Source of the DNA: Symsagittifera roscoffensis
Lineage: Eukaryota > Xenacoelomorpha > Acoela > Convolutidae
Assembly: GCF_963678635.1 (NCBI RefSeq)
Contig: NC_087064.1
Span: 49,957,346-50,021,345, forward strand
Direction: 5' to 3'
DNA: 64,000 nt
Of the stretch, positions 11,481 to 23,509 are shown in pieces. The notes under the pieces were generated by a model. It searched no databases. It was not told where the DNA came from and saw only the letters and a program-made list of their open reading frames with translations. Every line of letters begins with the position of its first letter. Within the stretch, counting starts at the first letter, position 1. A program made the position numbers and the translations under genes.

Positions 11481-11678
11481 AAATCGGAACAGAAAATCAG
11501 CCTGGAAGCACTGGGGCATTTCTTCATCCAGTATACATCACAGGAACAAGACCGCGAATTTTACCGACAAGTGGTCAACATGATTGACCCGGAGAGAGAT
11601 CTTGACGCGCCAAAGCGATTTGGTCAAAACGACTTGAAACCAGAGAACTCAGGAGAAAATAATTCAGAAGAAAAGTGA
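11481..11678 (+). CDS. Terminal exon of the unrecognised spliced gene
   Basis: After a good acceptor (tatttttatcaaacag) an open frame of 65 codons runs to TGA at 11,676-11,678. It holds a hydrophobic/charged helix (SLEALGHFFIQYTSQEQD), then REFYRQVVNMIDPERD and an acidic, Asn/Glu-rich tail ending ENNSEEK. The phase (0) matches the donor of the 10,544 exon, so the two can be joined without a shift. A rival frame over 11,366-11,587 is longer but lacks a coding-like composition. The function is unknown; cytosolic or membrane location cannot be judged from this piece. Confidence 0.5.
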   Translation, partial: KSEQKISLEALGHFFIQYTSQEQDREFYRQVVNMIDPERDLDAPKRFGQNDLKPENSGENNSEEK

Positions 11679-12423
11679 AAAGAATGAGTTATTCCTAATG
11701 GATATGAGTTATTTCTAATTGTTCGCGGACAATGGATTTAAAAAAAAACCGATCCTATTTCAGTTATTTGATGCTTAGACTAGCCTGCTTGAATCGTAGA
11801 GTGACGCTCTGAATGTCATGTTTAATTTGAGTGTCATGAAACTGTTGATCGTTTGAAATAGTTCAGCGTATTTAAAGCACGATTAAAATCAATTTTTTAT
11901 AGAAAAATTTAGCATGCTTTTCGAAAGGTCTATTTCGAGATTTCTTTAGACAAGCATCTGAGACCAAATTAACATCCTCCCCCCCCCCCCCCCCAAGCCC
12001 GGTTTAGAAGGAGGATGTTAACTTGGTTCTCAGTTCGAAACTTAGAGCATTTTACATGTGCGGTGCTACGCAATTTTTTTTTAATTTGAGCGCTGGCAGT
12101 GAGAAGGGATCTTTGAGGGTAGGATGCTAATTTGATGATCCTACTGGGGACGTTCATGCAAATAACCTACGCAAAAATAATGAAAATCTGAACCTAGAAT
12201 TTGATGCAAAAAAAACTAAAACGAAAAAAAGTATGATTGGGTAACTTGGCCATCAAAGATTTTGATTTTGCTGCAATACTGCGCAAGTATTAACCTTGGT
12301 TGTTTATATTATGTAAATATGTATAACATAATACATTTGAATCAAGGTCACCGTAGAACATGTTTATTACGCAGCTGAAATATTCTAGCATGGACCTGGC
12401 TGTTATAAAATACTAAGTCCATA
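11679..12423. other. Downstream non-coding stretch with one hairpin
   Basis: No gene is supported between the terminal exon and the start of array block II. A strong hairpin sits at 11,955-12,034 (listed separately). A third partial copy of its arm, 'ggatgctaatttgatgatcct', follows at about 12,121-12,141. Confidence 0.5.
11955..12034. repeat. Hairpin around a run of 16 C
   Basis: The left arm (11,955-11,980, '..gagaccaaattaacatcctcc') pairs with the right arm (12,010-12,034, 'ggaggatgttaacttggttctc..'). Only a few mismatches are seen over about 24 bp. The loop holds a C16 tract (11,979-11,994). This could be the terminal part of a foldback element. Confidence 0.7.
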
Positions 12424-13018
12424 GATCAGTTAGGCTCATTCTGATCAGTACATTGTTTTACACATCAGCGAGTTCCTCAGGCTTAAACATAGTTAGCAGG
12501 ATTCTAAGCACAAGACAATCGCACGAAATTGGAGATAAAAATATTGTAGGTATCATCAAAATCATATCCGCCTTGGCAGTTTAAGATCTGGTTGGAACAA
12601 ATTTTGATGGCAGTAACAGTGAAAGAAAACTTCAACACCGAATTGCATTAAGCGGACCCAAGGAAACTGCTGAGCGACCCACCGCCGAGACCGAAGATCC
12701 CAAGGAACGGCGAGCATGCTAGGGAAATAGAGGCCAGTGTACTGAGAGATAATGAGAGCTGACGTCCTTCAAGATAATGAAAAAAAGCTAGAGGCTGAAA
12801 AAAGGTCAGAACACCTAAAACATCGACGTGCAGAAAACAGTTAGCGCCTTGACAGTTTTTGACAACCTCAGATGTGGAGGTACAAAAAGTGAGTTTAAAG
12901 ATATTTTGATGGTGGTCAGGTGCTCTTTCCAAAAAATAAAAAACGTAAATTACGAAAGGCAATAACAATTCACACGTAAAAAAGAAAAAAATGAGACTCT
13001 TAAAGCATTTCTCGCAGC

Positions 13019-14045
13019 ACTAAACTCAGAAGAAGCCAGTACAAACTCGTAGCCTTGGAAGATGAATAAGATTGGGATTTGTTTTAAATCAAGATTGCGG
13101 AATTCGACGCTTCAAGACACCCTTGCTTTGGAATACTCAAACCGGAAGAGGTGTTGAAAAAGGCCATCAAATTTGAACATAAGTAACAAAACGACATTGT
13201 GTTCCAGAAAAAAAAACGCAGCGGAGACTGCAAAGGCACGAACAAAATCTAGCTCAAGAATTAAAACCAAACAGGAAACAAAAAAAGCAGACATTACTCG
13301 ATGGAGGAACCAGCAGGCGTACAAAAGCTCTCAAACAAGAAAAAGCTTTTAGAAAAATTCACAAATCAAAACAGCAAAATCTGCCATTTATTAGAGGTGG
13401 TCGATCCTTCTCAGATTGAAACTTGAAAGCTTGCCCAGCAAAAACTGCAAAAACTTATTTATATTGCAAAAATGTGCAGGTCGCAGCAAGTCAACGAGAT
13501 AGAAGAAGATTTGATTCTAGTCTTGAAAATGATTCCCCCCCCCACTAAACGCAGAAGAAGCCAGTACAAACTCGTAGCCTTGGAAGATGAATAAGATTGG
13601 GATTTGTTTTAAATCAAGATTGCGGAATTCGACGCTTCAAGACACCCTTGCTTTGGAATACTCAAACCGGAAGAGGTGTTGAAAAAGGCCATCAAATTTG
13701 AACATAAGTAACAAAACGCCATTGTGTTCCAGAAAAAAAAAGCAGCGGATACTGCAAAGGCACGAACAAAATCTAGCTTAAGAATTAAAACCAAACAGGA
13801 AACAAAAAAAGCAGACATTACTCGATGGAGGAACCAGCATGCGTACAAAAGCTCTCAAACAAGAAAAAAGCTTTTAGAAAAATTCACAAATCAAAACAGC
13901 AAAAACTGCCATTTATTAGAGGTGGTCGATCCTTCTCAGATTGAAACTTGAAAGCTTGCCCAGCAAAAACTGCAAAAACTTATTTATATTGCAAAAATGT
14001 GCAGGTCGCAGCAAGTCAACGAGATAGAAGAAGATTTGATTCTAG
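13019..14045 (+). repeat. 524-bp tandem duplication inside block II
   Basis: 13,019-13,534 is repeated at 13,544-14,045 with an offset of 524 and few differences (for example 'acgacattgtg' versus 'acgccattgtg'). A run of nine C (13,535-13,543) sits exactly at the junction. The sequence right after the second copy ('gcgccttgacagtttttgac') resumes a part B segment, so the duplication boundary interrupts the normal unit order. Confidence 0.85.
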
Positions 14046-14778
14046 CGCCTTGACAGTTTTTGACAACCTTAGATGGGGAAGTATCAAAAAGGAGTTTAAA
14101 GATAATTAGTTATTGGTCAAGTGCTCTTTCCAAAAAAAAAAACAAAAAAAACGTAAATTACGAAAGGTAATAACAAATCACACGTGGAAAAGAACAATGT
14201 GAGACTCTTAAAGCATTTCTCGCAGCACTAAATGCAGAAGAAGCCTGAAGGAGTTGGTGGCCTTGGAAGATTAACTAGATTGGGATTTGTTTATATCAAG
14301 AATGCAGTATTCGACGCTTCAATACATTATTACTTTGCAATACTCAAACCGGAAGAGGTGTAGAAAAAGGCCATCAAATTGGAACATAAGTAACAAAACC
14401 ACACTTGTGTTCGAGAAAAAAACAGAGCAGAGAATGCAAAGGCACAAAAAAAATTTAGCTCAGAAATTAAAACCAAACAGGAAACAAAAAAAGCTGACAA
14501 TACTCGAATGGATTAATCAGTAGGCTTACAAACAGCTCTCAACCAAGAAGAAAAGCTTTTATAAAAGTTCACGAACCAAATTAGCAAAAACTGCCTTTTA
14601 AAAGACGTGATCGATCCTTCTCAGATTGATACTTGGAAGGATGCCCAATAAAAAAACTTATTCATATTGCAAAAATGTGCAGGTCGCAGCAAGTCAACGA
14701 GACAGTAGAAGGTTCGATTCTTGTCTTGAAAATTAATATTTATCATATCCGTTCAGTAGGCTCTTTCTGATCAGTACA

Positions 14779-15165
14779 TTGTTTTACTTATCAGCGAGTT
14801 CTTCAGGCGATCACATAGTCAGCAGGATTCTAAGTAGAAGACAATCGCTCGAAATTGGAGATACAAGTATTGTGTGTATCATCAAAATCAGCGGTCCAAG
14901 CAAAGTGCCGAAAGAATCACCGCCGAGACCAGAGATCTCAAGGAACGGTGAGGACGCTACGGAAAAACAGGCAAGGCTACTGAGAGACAAGGTAGAGAGA
15001 TATGAAAAAAAGCTAAAGGCTGAAAAACGGACACAGCATCTACTACAACGAGGTGCAGAAAACATTAGGGCGTTGACAATTTTCGACAAACTCAGATGTG
15101 GAGGTGTCGAAAGGATATTTAAAGATATTGTGATAATGATCAAGTGCTTCTTTCAAAAAAAGTAA
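14779..15165 (+). pseudogene. Gag-like part B relic with charged helix
   Basis: An open frame of 128 codons. It contains a compressed part B (an internal deletion removed the SKSDPPW stretch), then EKQARLLRDKVERYEKKLKAEKRTQ and QRGAENIRALTIFDKLRCGG. The heptad-like charge pattern suggests a helical, possibly coiled-coil, segment. It ends KCFFQKK. It is one of the longer undisturbed frames of the array, but nothing marks it as expressed. A retroelement origin is inferred from the array context. Confidence 0.4.
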
Positions 15166-16942
15166 AAACGTGACTCACGAAAGGTAAAAACAATTCACGC
15201 GTTATGAAGATGAAAGTGAGACTCTGAAAGCATTTTACGCAGCATTAAATGCAGAACCAGCCAGGTACGAACTGGTAACCCAACCTTGGAAGATAAATTA
15301 GGTTGAGATTTTTTATATCAAGAATGCAGAGCTCGACATTTCAAGAAAGACACACTTGCTTTGAAAACACTCACACCAAAAAAGGTATTGAAATTGCTTT
15401 GGAAACACTCACACCCAAGAAGTATTGAAAAGGGCCATAAAGTTTGTACATAAATCCCGAAACGACACTTGTATTTTCGAAAAAAACGCAGCTGAAACTG
15501 CAGAGGCACGAAAAAAATCTAGCTCAGGAATTAAAACCAAACAGGAACTAAAAGTGGCAGACACGACTTGAATGGAGAAACCAATAGGCGTACAAACAGC
15601 TCCAAAATGAGAAATATGCCATATAGAAAAGTGCAATATAATGGACGTGGTCGTTCCTTCTCAGATTGACTCATGAAATTTTGCCCAGCAAAAACGGCAA
15701 AAATTTATTCATGCTTTAAAAATTAGCCGCTCGCAGCAAGTCAACGAGACAGTAGAAGGTTTGATTCTGGTCTTGAAAATGAGTATATAACCGTTCAGCA
15801 GGGCCTTTTCTGATCAGTAAATTGTTTTACACATCTACGAGTTCTTCAGGCGATCACATAGTTAGCAGTATTCTAAGCAGAAGACAATCGCTCGAAAATG
15901 GGGATTTAAGTAATGTGGGTATCTTCAAAATCAGATCCGCTTTGGAAGTTTAAGATCTGGTTGGAACAATTTTTGACGGCAGTAACTTGTGCTGAAAAAC
16001 CCACCACCGAGACCGGAGATCCCAAGGAACAGCAAAGAAGCTAGGGAAAACAGGCAAGGCTACTGAGAGACAACGTATGGAGAGTAGACGCCCTGCAAGA
16101 TAAGAAAGTAAAAGGAGGCTGAAAACCTGACACCACATCTACTACAACGATGTGCAGAAAACAATAGGGACAATTTTCGACAAACTCAGATCTGGAGGTA
16201 TATAGATATTGTGAGAATGTTCAAGTGCTCTTTTCAAAAAAGTATAAATTGTGACCTATGAAAGGTAAGAACAATTCACGCCTAATAAAGATGAAAGCGA
16301 GACTCTGGAAGCATTTCACGCAGCACTAAATGCAGAACCAGCCAGGTACGAACTGGTAACCCTACCGTGAATTAGGTTAAGATTTTTTTATCAATAAGGC
16401 TGAAAACGACATATCAAGACACACTTGCTTTGGAAACACTCACACCGAAAGAAGTCTTGAAAAGGGCATTTTAGGATCTGCTCGGAACAATCCTTGCCGG
16501 TAGTAACATTGAAAGAAAAATTCCACACCGAGTTGCGTTCAGCGGACCCAAACAAAGTGCTGAAAGACCCACTGTCGAGACCGGAGAACCCAAGGACCGG
16601 CGAGAATGCTGGGGAAAAACAGGCAAGGCTACTGAGAGAAAACGTAGGGAGAGTAGACGTCCTGCAAGAGAATGAAAAAAAGCTATAGGCTGAAAAACGG
16701 ACCCAGAACGGACCCACATCGAGGGGCAGAAAACATAAGGGCGTTGAAATCTTTCGACAGACTCTGATGGGAGGTATCGAAAGGTAGTTTAAAGATATTG
16801 TGATAATGGTCAAGTGCTTTTTTCAAAAAAGTAAAAAGCGTGACTCACAAAATGTAATAAAAGTTCACAAGTAAAAAAGAACAAAGTGAGACTCTCAAAG
16901 CACTTCTCGCAGCACTAAATGCAGAAAAAGCCAGTGCAATTT

Positions 16943-18738
16943 GGTAACCCAACCTTGGAAGATAAATTAGGTTGGGATGTTTTATATCAAGAATGCGGAA
17001 CTCGACATTTCAAGACACACTTGCTTTGGAAACACTGAAACCGGAAGACGTATTGAAATTGCTTTGGAAACACTCACACCGGAGAGATATTGAGAAGGGC
17101 CAGAAAATTTGAACATTAAAAACGAAACAACACTTGTATCTTCGAAAAAAACGCGACTGAAACTGCAGAGGCACGAATAAAATCTAGCTCAGGAATTAAA
17201 ACCAAATAGGAACCAAAAGTGGCAGACACTATTTGAATGGAGGAACCAGTAGGCATACAATGGGCTCTTAAACAAGAAACAGACCATATAGGAAAAAAGC
17301 CATATAATGGACGTGGTACTTCCTTCTCAGATTGACTCTTGAAATTTTGCCCGGCAAAAACTGCAAAAATTTATTCATGCTGCAAAAATTAGCCGCTCGC
17401 AGCAAGTCAACGAGACAGTAGAAGAAATGATTCTGGTCTTGAAAATGAGTATATATCCGTTCAGCAGGGCCTTTTCTGATCAGTACATTGTTTTACACAT
17501 CTGCGAGTTCTTCAGGCGATCACATAGTTAGCAGTATTCTAAGCAGAAGACAATCGCTCGAAAATTGCTATTTAAGTAATGTGGGTATCTTCAAAATCAG
17601 ATCCGCTTTGGAAGTTTAAAATCTGGTTGGAACAATTTTTGACGGCAGTAACTTGTGCTGAAAAACCCACCACCGAGACCGGAGATCCCAAGGAACAGCG
17701 AAGAAGCTAGGGAAAAACAGGCAAGGCTTCTGAGAGACAACGTAGGGAAATTATTCAAAATGTAAAAATGCGCTGATCGCAGCAAGTCAACGAGACAGTG
17801 GAAGGTTGTCATTGTCTTAAAAATGAATAAATATCCGTTCAGAGGGGCTCCTTCTGATCAATACATGTTTTACACAACAGCGAGTTCATCAGGCGATCAC
17901 ATAATTAGCAGGATTCTAAGCAGAAGACAATAGCTCGAAATTGGGGATACAAATTTTGTGGGTATCATCAAAATCAGATTCACCTTGGCAGTTTTATTTT
18001 TGGTTGGAACAATCTTTGACGGCAGTAACAGTGAAAGAAAACTTCCACACCGAGTTACGTTCAGCGGACCCAAAAAAAGTGCTGAAAGACCCACCGCCGA
18101 GACCAGAGTTCCCAAGGAACGGCGAAGATGCTAGGGAAAAACAGGCAAGGCTACTGAGAGACAACTCAGAGAGAGTATACGTCCCCTGCAAGATAATGAA
18201 AAACAGCTAGAAGCTGTAAAAAACGAGGTGCAGAAAACATTAGGGCATTGGCAAATTTCGACAAACTCAGATATGGAGGTATCCAAAGGGAGATTCAGGA
18301 TATTGTGATAATGGTCAAGTGCTTCTTTCAAAAAAAAGCGTGACTCACGAAAGGTAATAGTAATTCAGGCGTAATAGAGATGAGAGTGAGACTATTAGTG
18401 CATTTCTCGCAGCACTTAATGCAGAACCAGCCGGGTAAGAAATGGTAACAGAACCTTGGAAGATGAATTATGTTGAGGTTTTTTTATGTCAAGAATACAG
18501 AACTCGACATTTCAAAACACACTTGCTTTGGAAACACTAACACCGGAAGAGGTATTAAAAAGGGCCATAAAATATGAACATAAATAACAAAACGAAACTT
18601 GTATTTTTGAAAAAAATGCAACGGAAACTGCAGAGGCACCAACAAAATCTAGCTCAGGAATTAAAACCAAATAAGAACTAAAAGTGGCAGACACTACTTG
18701 AATGGAGGAACCAGTAGGCGTTCAAAGAGCTCTCAATT
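16943..18738 (+). repeat. Segmental duplicate of 1-1,795
   Basis: Second copy of the block at the start of the window (constant offset 16,942). Here the flanks are visible. Upstream is ordinary array sequence. Downstream, 'gagctctcaattaaagactgagag' joins part A to the middle of a part B segment, a junction not seen elsewhere in the array. Confidence 0.85.
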
Positions 18739-21545
18739 AAAGACTGAGAGACAACGTAGAGAGTAGACGTCCTTCAAGATAATGAAAAAAAGCAAGAGGC
18801 TGAAAAACGGAACCAGCATTTACTACAACGATGTGCAGAAAACATCAGGGCCTTGACAACTTTGGACAACCTCAGATGTGGAGGTATCAAAAGGAAGTTT
18901 AAAGATTTTGTGATAATGGTCAAGTGCTTCTTTCAAAAAAGTAAAAAGAGTGACTCACGAAAGGTAAAAACAATTCACGCGTTATAAAGACAAAAGTCAG
19001 ACTCGTAAAGCATCTCACGCAGCACTAAATGCAGAACCAGCCAGGTACGAACTGGTAACCCAACATTGGAAGATGATTTAGGTTGAAATTTGTTAATATC
19101 AAGATTGCGGAACTCGACATTTCAAGACACATTGGCTTTGGAAACACTCACACCGGATGAGGAATTGGAAAGGGACATTAAATTTTTCCATAAGGAACGA
19201 AACGACACTTGTATTTTCGAAAAAAAACGCGGCTGAAACTTCAGAGGCACGAATAAAATCTCGCTCAGGAATTAAAACCAACCAGGAACCAAAAGTTGCA
19301 GACATTACTTGAATGGAGGAACCAGTAGGCGTACAAGCAGCTCTCAAACAAGAAACATGCCTTTTAGAAAAATGCCATATAATGGATGTGGTCGTTCCTT
19401 ATCACATTGACTCTTGAAAGTTTGCCCAGCAAAAACTGCAAAAATTTATTCATATTGGAAAAATGTGCAGTCGCATGTCGCAGCAAGTCAACGAGACAGT
19501 AGAAGGTTTGATTCTTGTCTTGAAAATGAATTTATATCCGTTCAGTAGGGCTCATTCTGATCAGTACGTTGTTTTACACATCAGCGAGTTCAACAGGTTA
19601 TCACATATTTAGCAGGATTCTAAGCAGATTCGAAACTCAGGATAGAAGTTTTGTGGGTATCATCAAAATCAGATCCGCCTAGGCAGTTAAAGATCTGGTT
19701 GGAACAATCTTTGACGGCAGTAACAGTGAAAGATAACTTCCACACCGAATTGCGTTCAGCGAAACCAAACAAAGTGCTGAAAGACCCACCGCCGACACCA
19801 GAGATCCCAAGGAACGGCGAGTATGCTAGGGAAAAAGAGACAAGGCTACTGAGAGACAACGCGGAAAGAGTAGACGTCCTGCAAGATAATGAGAAAAAAG
19901 CTAGAGATTGAAAAACGGACACAGCATCTACTACAGCGAGGTGCAGAAAACATTAGTTCGTTGACCATTTTCTACAAACTCAGATATGGAAGTATCGAGA
20001 GGTAGTTTAAAGATATTGTGATAATGATCAAGTGCTTCGAAAAAAAAATAAAAAGCGTGAATCACAAAAAGTAATAACAATTCCTGCGTAATAAAGATGA
20101 AAATGAGACTGTTAAAGCATTTCACGCAGCACTATATGCAGAACCAGCCAGGTGAGATTTGGTATTTCAATCTTGGAAGATGAATTAGGTTGAGATTTTT
20201 TTATGCCAAGCATGCAGAATTCGTTATTTCAAAACACACTTGCTTTGGAAACACTCACGAGGGAGGAGGTATTGAAACAGGCCGTAAAATTTTGACATAA
20301 GTAACGAAACGACACTTGTATTTTCGAAAAGAAGTACGGCGGAAACTGCAGAGGCACGAAAAAAATCTAGCTCAGGAATTAAAACCAAACAGGAACCAAA
20401 CGTGGCAGACACTACTTGAATGGAGGAACCAGTAGGCATACAAAGAGCTGAAGAGCTGTCAAACAAAAAACATGCCATATAGAAAAATGCCATATAATGG
20501 ACGTGGCCGTTCCTTCTCAGATTGACTCTTGAAAGTTTGCACAGCAAAAACTGCAAAAATTCATTCATTTTGCTAAATTGTGCAGGTCGCAGAAAGTCAA
20601 CGAGACAGTAGAAGGTTTAATTCTCGTCTTGAAATTGAATTTATATCCAATCAGTAGGGCTCTTTCTGAACAGTACATTGTTTTACACATCAGCGAGTTC
20701 ATCAGGCGATCACATAGTTAGCAGAATTTTAAGCCGAAGACAATCGCTAGAAATTAGGGATAAAATTATTAGGGGTATCTTCAAAATCAGATCAGACATG
20801 GCAAATTAAGATCTGGTTCGATCAAGTTTTGACGGCAGTAACAGTGAAAGAAAACTTCCACACCGAATTGCATTCAGCGGACCTAAACAAAGTGCTGAAA
20901 GACCCACCACCGAGACCGGAGATCTCAAGGAATCGCGAGGAAGCTAGGGAAAAACGGGCAAGGCTACTGAAAGACAACGTAGAGAGAGTAGACGACCTGT
21001 AAGATAATGAAAAAAAAAGCTAGAGGAAGAAAAGCGGACAGGTCAACTACGTCAACGCGGTGCAGAAAGTATAAGGGCATTAACAATTTTCGACAAACTC
21101 AGATGTGGAGGTATCGAAAGGGAGTTTAAAGATATTGTGATAATGGTCAAGTGCTTCTTTCAAAAAAAGTAAAAAGCGTGACTCACGAAAAGTAATAACA
21201 ATTCACACGTAAAAAAGAACAAAGTGAGAATCTTGTATTTTCCAAAAAAACGCGGCGGAAACTGCAGAGGCACGAATAAAATCTAGCTCAGGAAATAAAA
21301 GCAAACAGGAACCAAAAGTGGCAGACACTACTTGCATGGAGGAACCAGTAGGCGTACAAGCAGCTCACAAACAAGAAAGATGCCATATAATCGACGTGGT
21401 CGTTCCTTCTCAGGTTGACACTTTAAAGTTTTCCCAGCAAAAACTGCAAAAACTTATTCATATTGCAAAAATCTGCAGGTCGCAGCATGTCAACGAGATC
21501 GTAAAAATTTGACTCATGTCTTGAAGTTGATTATATCACCGGTCA

Positions 21546-23040
21546 GTCAAATATTTCAACTTTCCAAGAAACTCCCTAGAAAAGTTTTGAAAAAGACGCA
21601 TTTGACGAGAAATAATTAGAAAAGAATTTTGTGTTACAGTAGATTGATCTTTTGAGAGACCAAAAGTCCAACAAAATCAAAACGTTGAAAGTGGTACTTA
21701 TCATTGAGAAAAACATAAATCCACTGACGGTGGACACAAACAGTCGAGTATCGCTTCTGAATTGGGCTACTAGGAAGCAGATCGATGAAAATTGCAGGAA
21801 ATTCTGATTTAATCAAGCAGAGAAATTAAGTTTGGCAGCCCAGTTCTTGGACTACATCAAACAACCGATTATCGTTTGAGGAGCATCAAAATTAGATTTA
21901 CGCTCAACCGATGTGAGGCAAACGGAGCAGCCTGCTCAAAACTGGGTAGATGGACAAAATTTATAAAAAGGTGACTGGATCTACAGGGACAAAATCAAAA
22001 ATTTCAATTGCACAGAGGCCGGCTTCAAGAGAGTTGTCCAGGTTTAACGTGGTTCTGTGCAAGCAGTCTGAATCTTGGAATGAAGAAATTTCCTTGAAAA
22101 ACAAACAATTATTTGATCGCCAGGTAGATCGAAAACAATTATACTGAGCTCAAATTTGTTTTACCTGAGTGCCCTATACAAGAAAGAGGGAGAAGAATAA
22201 AGTTCAGGATAAAGTTCAAAATAAATATAAAAATTTCTGACGAAGGGACATAATGAAAAAATGAACAAATGCGCGAGCGACTGTAATATTTCACTGATTG
22301 TCATTACAGTGAAGAAAGACGACTGGAAGACACTGACACTAGATGCCAAAGCAAAAAAGAGACAATTTTTTGTAAACTATTATGATAGCCTAACATAGAC
22401 CATTTGTCCATTTGTTAGATGGGGTCAATTTTTACTAAGCAAGAAGCTAACGCATTTTTTCAGTACTACTTTTTCAGCATTCTATAAGTTGCCAGACATG
22501 CAAAACAGCTTTCAAAAACACTGAGTCAAGCAAAAAATACAATCTGCAAAAAAGACACTCATAAACACAAGGACATTCAAAAGAGAATTAATTGTGCTCT
22601 AGTCATAACGAACTACGAGCTATTATAGCATAACATACGGATTTTGGAGAATAAGTGCCATTGTTATTCGCTTCCAATTACCTAACCCATTTGAAAAAAA
22701 TTATCAATGAACGAATGGGAATTTTTTTTTGCGTTGGCGTGGGCACTAGTTTGCAAAAAACATTATATACAAGAAAGTTAATAGTCATATCGACGAACCA
22801 CAAAGCATTTACATCGGCCCTAGATGGGATTGGGTCAAACAAATCATCACGTTAGATTGAAATGTTGGTTATACAGGTTACTGCCCTGCCAAAATAAAGT
22901 AGTTGACAATCTAGAGAGGGGGATGGGGAAAAGTTGGCCACCAAGGAGCAAATTTGGAGCCATGTCCAGACTCGGAGCTAGACGAAAAGCATTGAAGTAT
23001 GTCACGAAGCTTCAGATTGCAGAAGCAGTAAGCTAATAGG
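21546..23040 (+). pseudogene. Decayed Gypsy-type pol, copy 1 (RT and RNase H pieces)
   Basis: This follows part A of the last gag-like unit. Three patches are recognisable through many stops. Near 22,300-22,360, a VITVKKDDWKTLTLDAK patch resembles the start of a Ty3/Gypsy reverse transcriptase. A patch near 22,490-22,560 resembles the later palm region. At 22,655-22,860, PLLFASNYLT..NEW..RKLIVISTNHKAFTSALDG resembles the RNase H end, where a TDHKAL-type motif is expected. No YxDD box survives. The order gag, RT, RNase H is right for Ty3/Gypsy. The identification rests on motif patterns and is moderately sure. Confidence 0.55.
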
Positions 23041-23509
23041 TCCTTGTTTTCTCAACCGGAATGAAACTCCTTAGAGTAATCTAGAAATTCAAAACCCAAA
23101 GAAGTATAGAATACGTCCTCCTCTGGCTGGTATAGCAACCAAAATGATCAAAATTGAACAAAATTGAGGATGAAAGCCAAGAATTAAGCGTGATCGGACC
23201 AATTCCTCAAGTGGGGCAAAGGTCGAGAAGAGGAAATTTTTTGTTCCTCAAAATGCAGGATGAAGTGAGCCTATCCAGTCTCATGAGATTGATTGAAAAA
23301 GTATGTTAACCCAGCTATTATCAAAAAATGCTTGGATGGGTCGGCATCGATGGGTTGTAGAAAGATCGTACAACTAAGGGTTTGAGCTAATGAGAACCTA
23401 TACGAAACGGATCCGGAACCAGATGGCAGTCGTGGTTGACTGCATCTAGGTGGATATTCGTCTGGCGGCTGCTGTCCAACAACCTCCAGCAGTCTTAAAA
23501 CTAATCCAC
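23041..23509 (+). other. Tail of pol copy 1, no clear domain
   Basis: This lies between the RNase H-like patch and the next gag-like unit. Higher GC around 23,330-23,500 hints at former coding sequence, but I recognise nothing. Homology to the array resumes at about 23,512 ('gcatttcacgcagcacc'). Confidence 0.35.

Larger units (their letters stand above)
12424..21545 (+). repeat. Gag-like repeat array, block II
   Basis: The same repeat as block I, with anchor copies near 13,110, 13,630, 14,310, 15,335, 16,405, 17,005, 18,510, 19,115 and 20,225. The array starts inside a unit ('ctgatcagtacattgttttacac..') and ends where part A meets the pol-like region at 21,546. Units vary in length through internal deletions (for example 14,000-14,100) and partial duplications. 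All coding potential is broken. Minus-strand frames of 80-140 codons that recur across units are mirror reads of the repeat. Confidence 0.7.
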
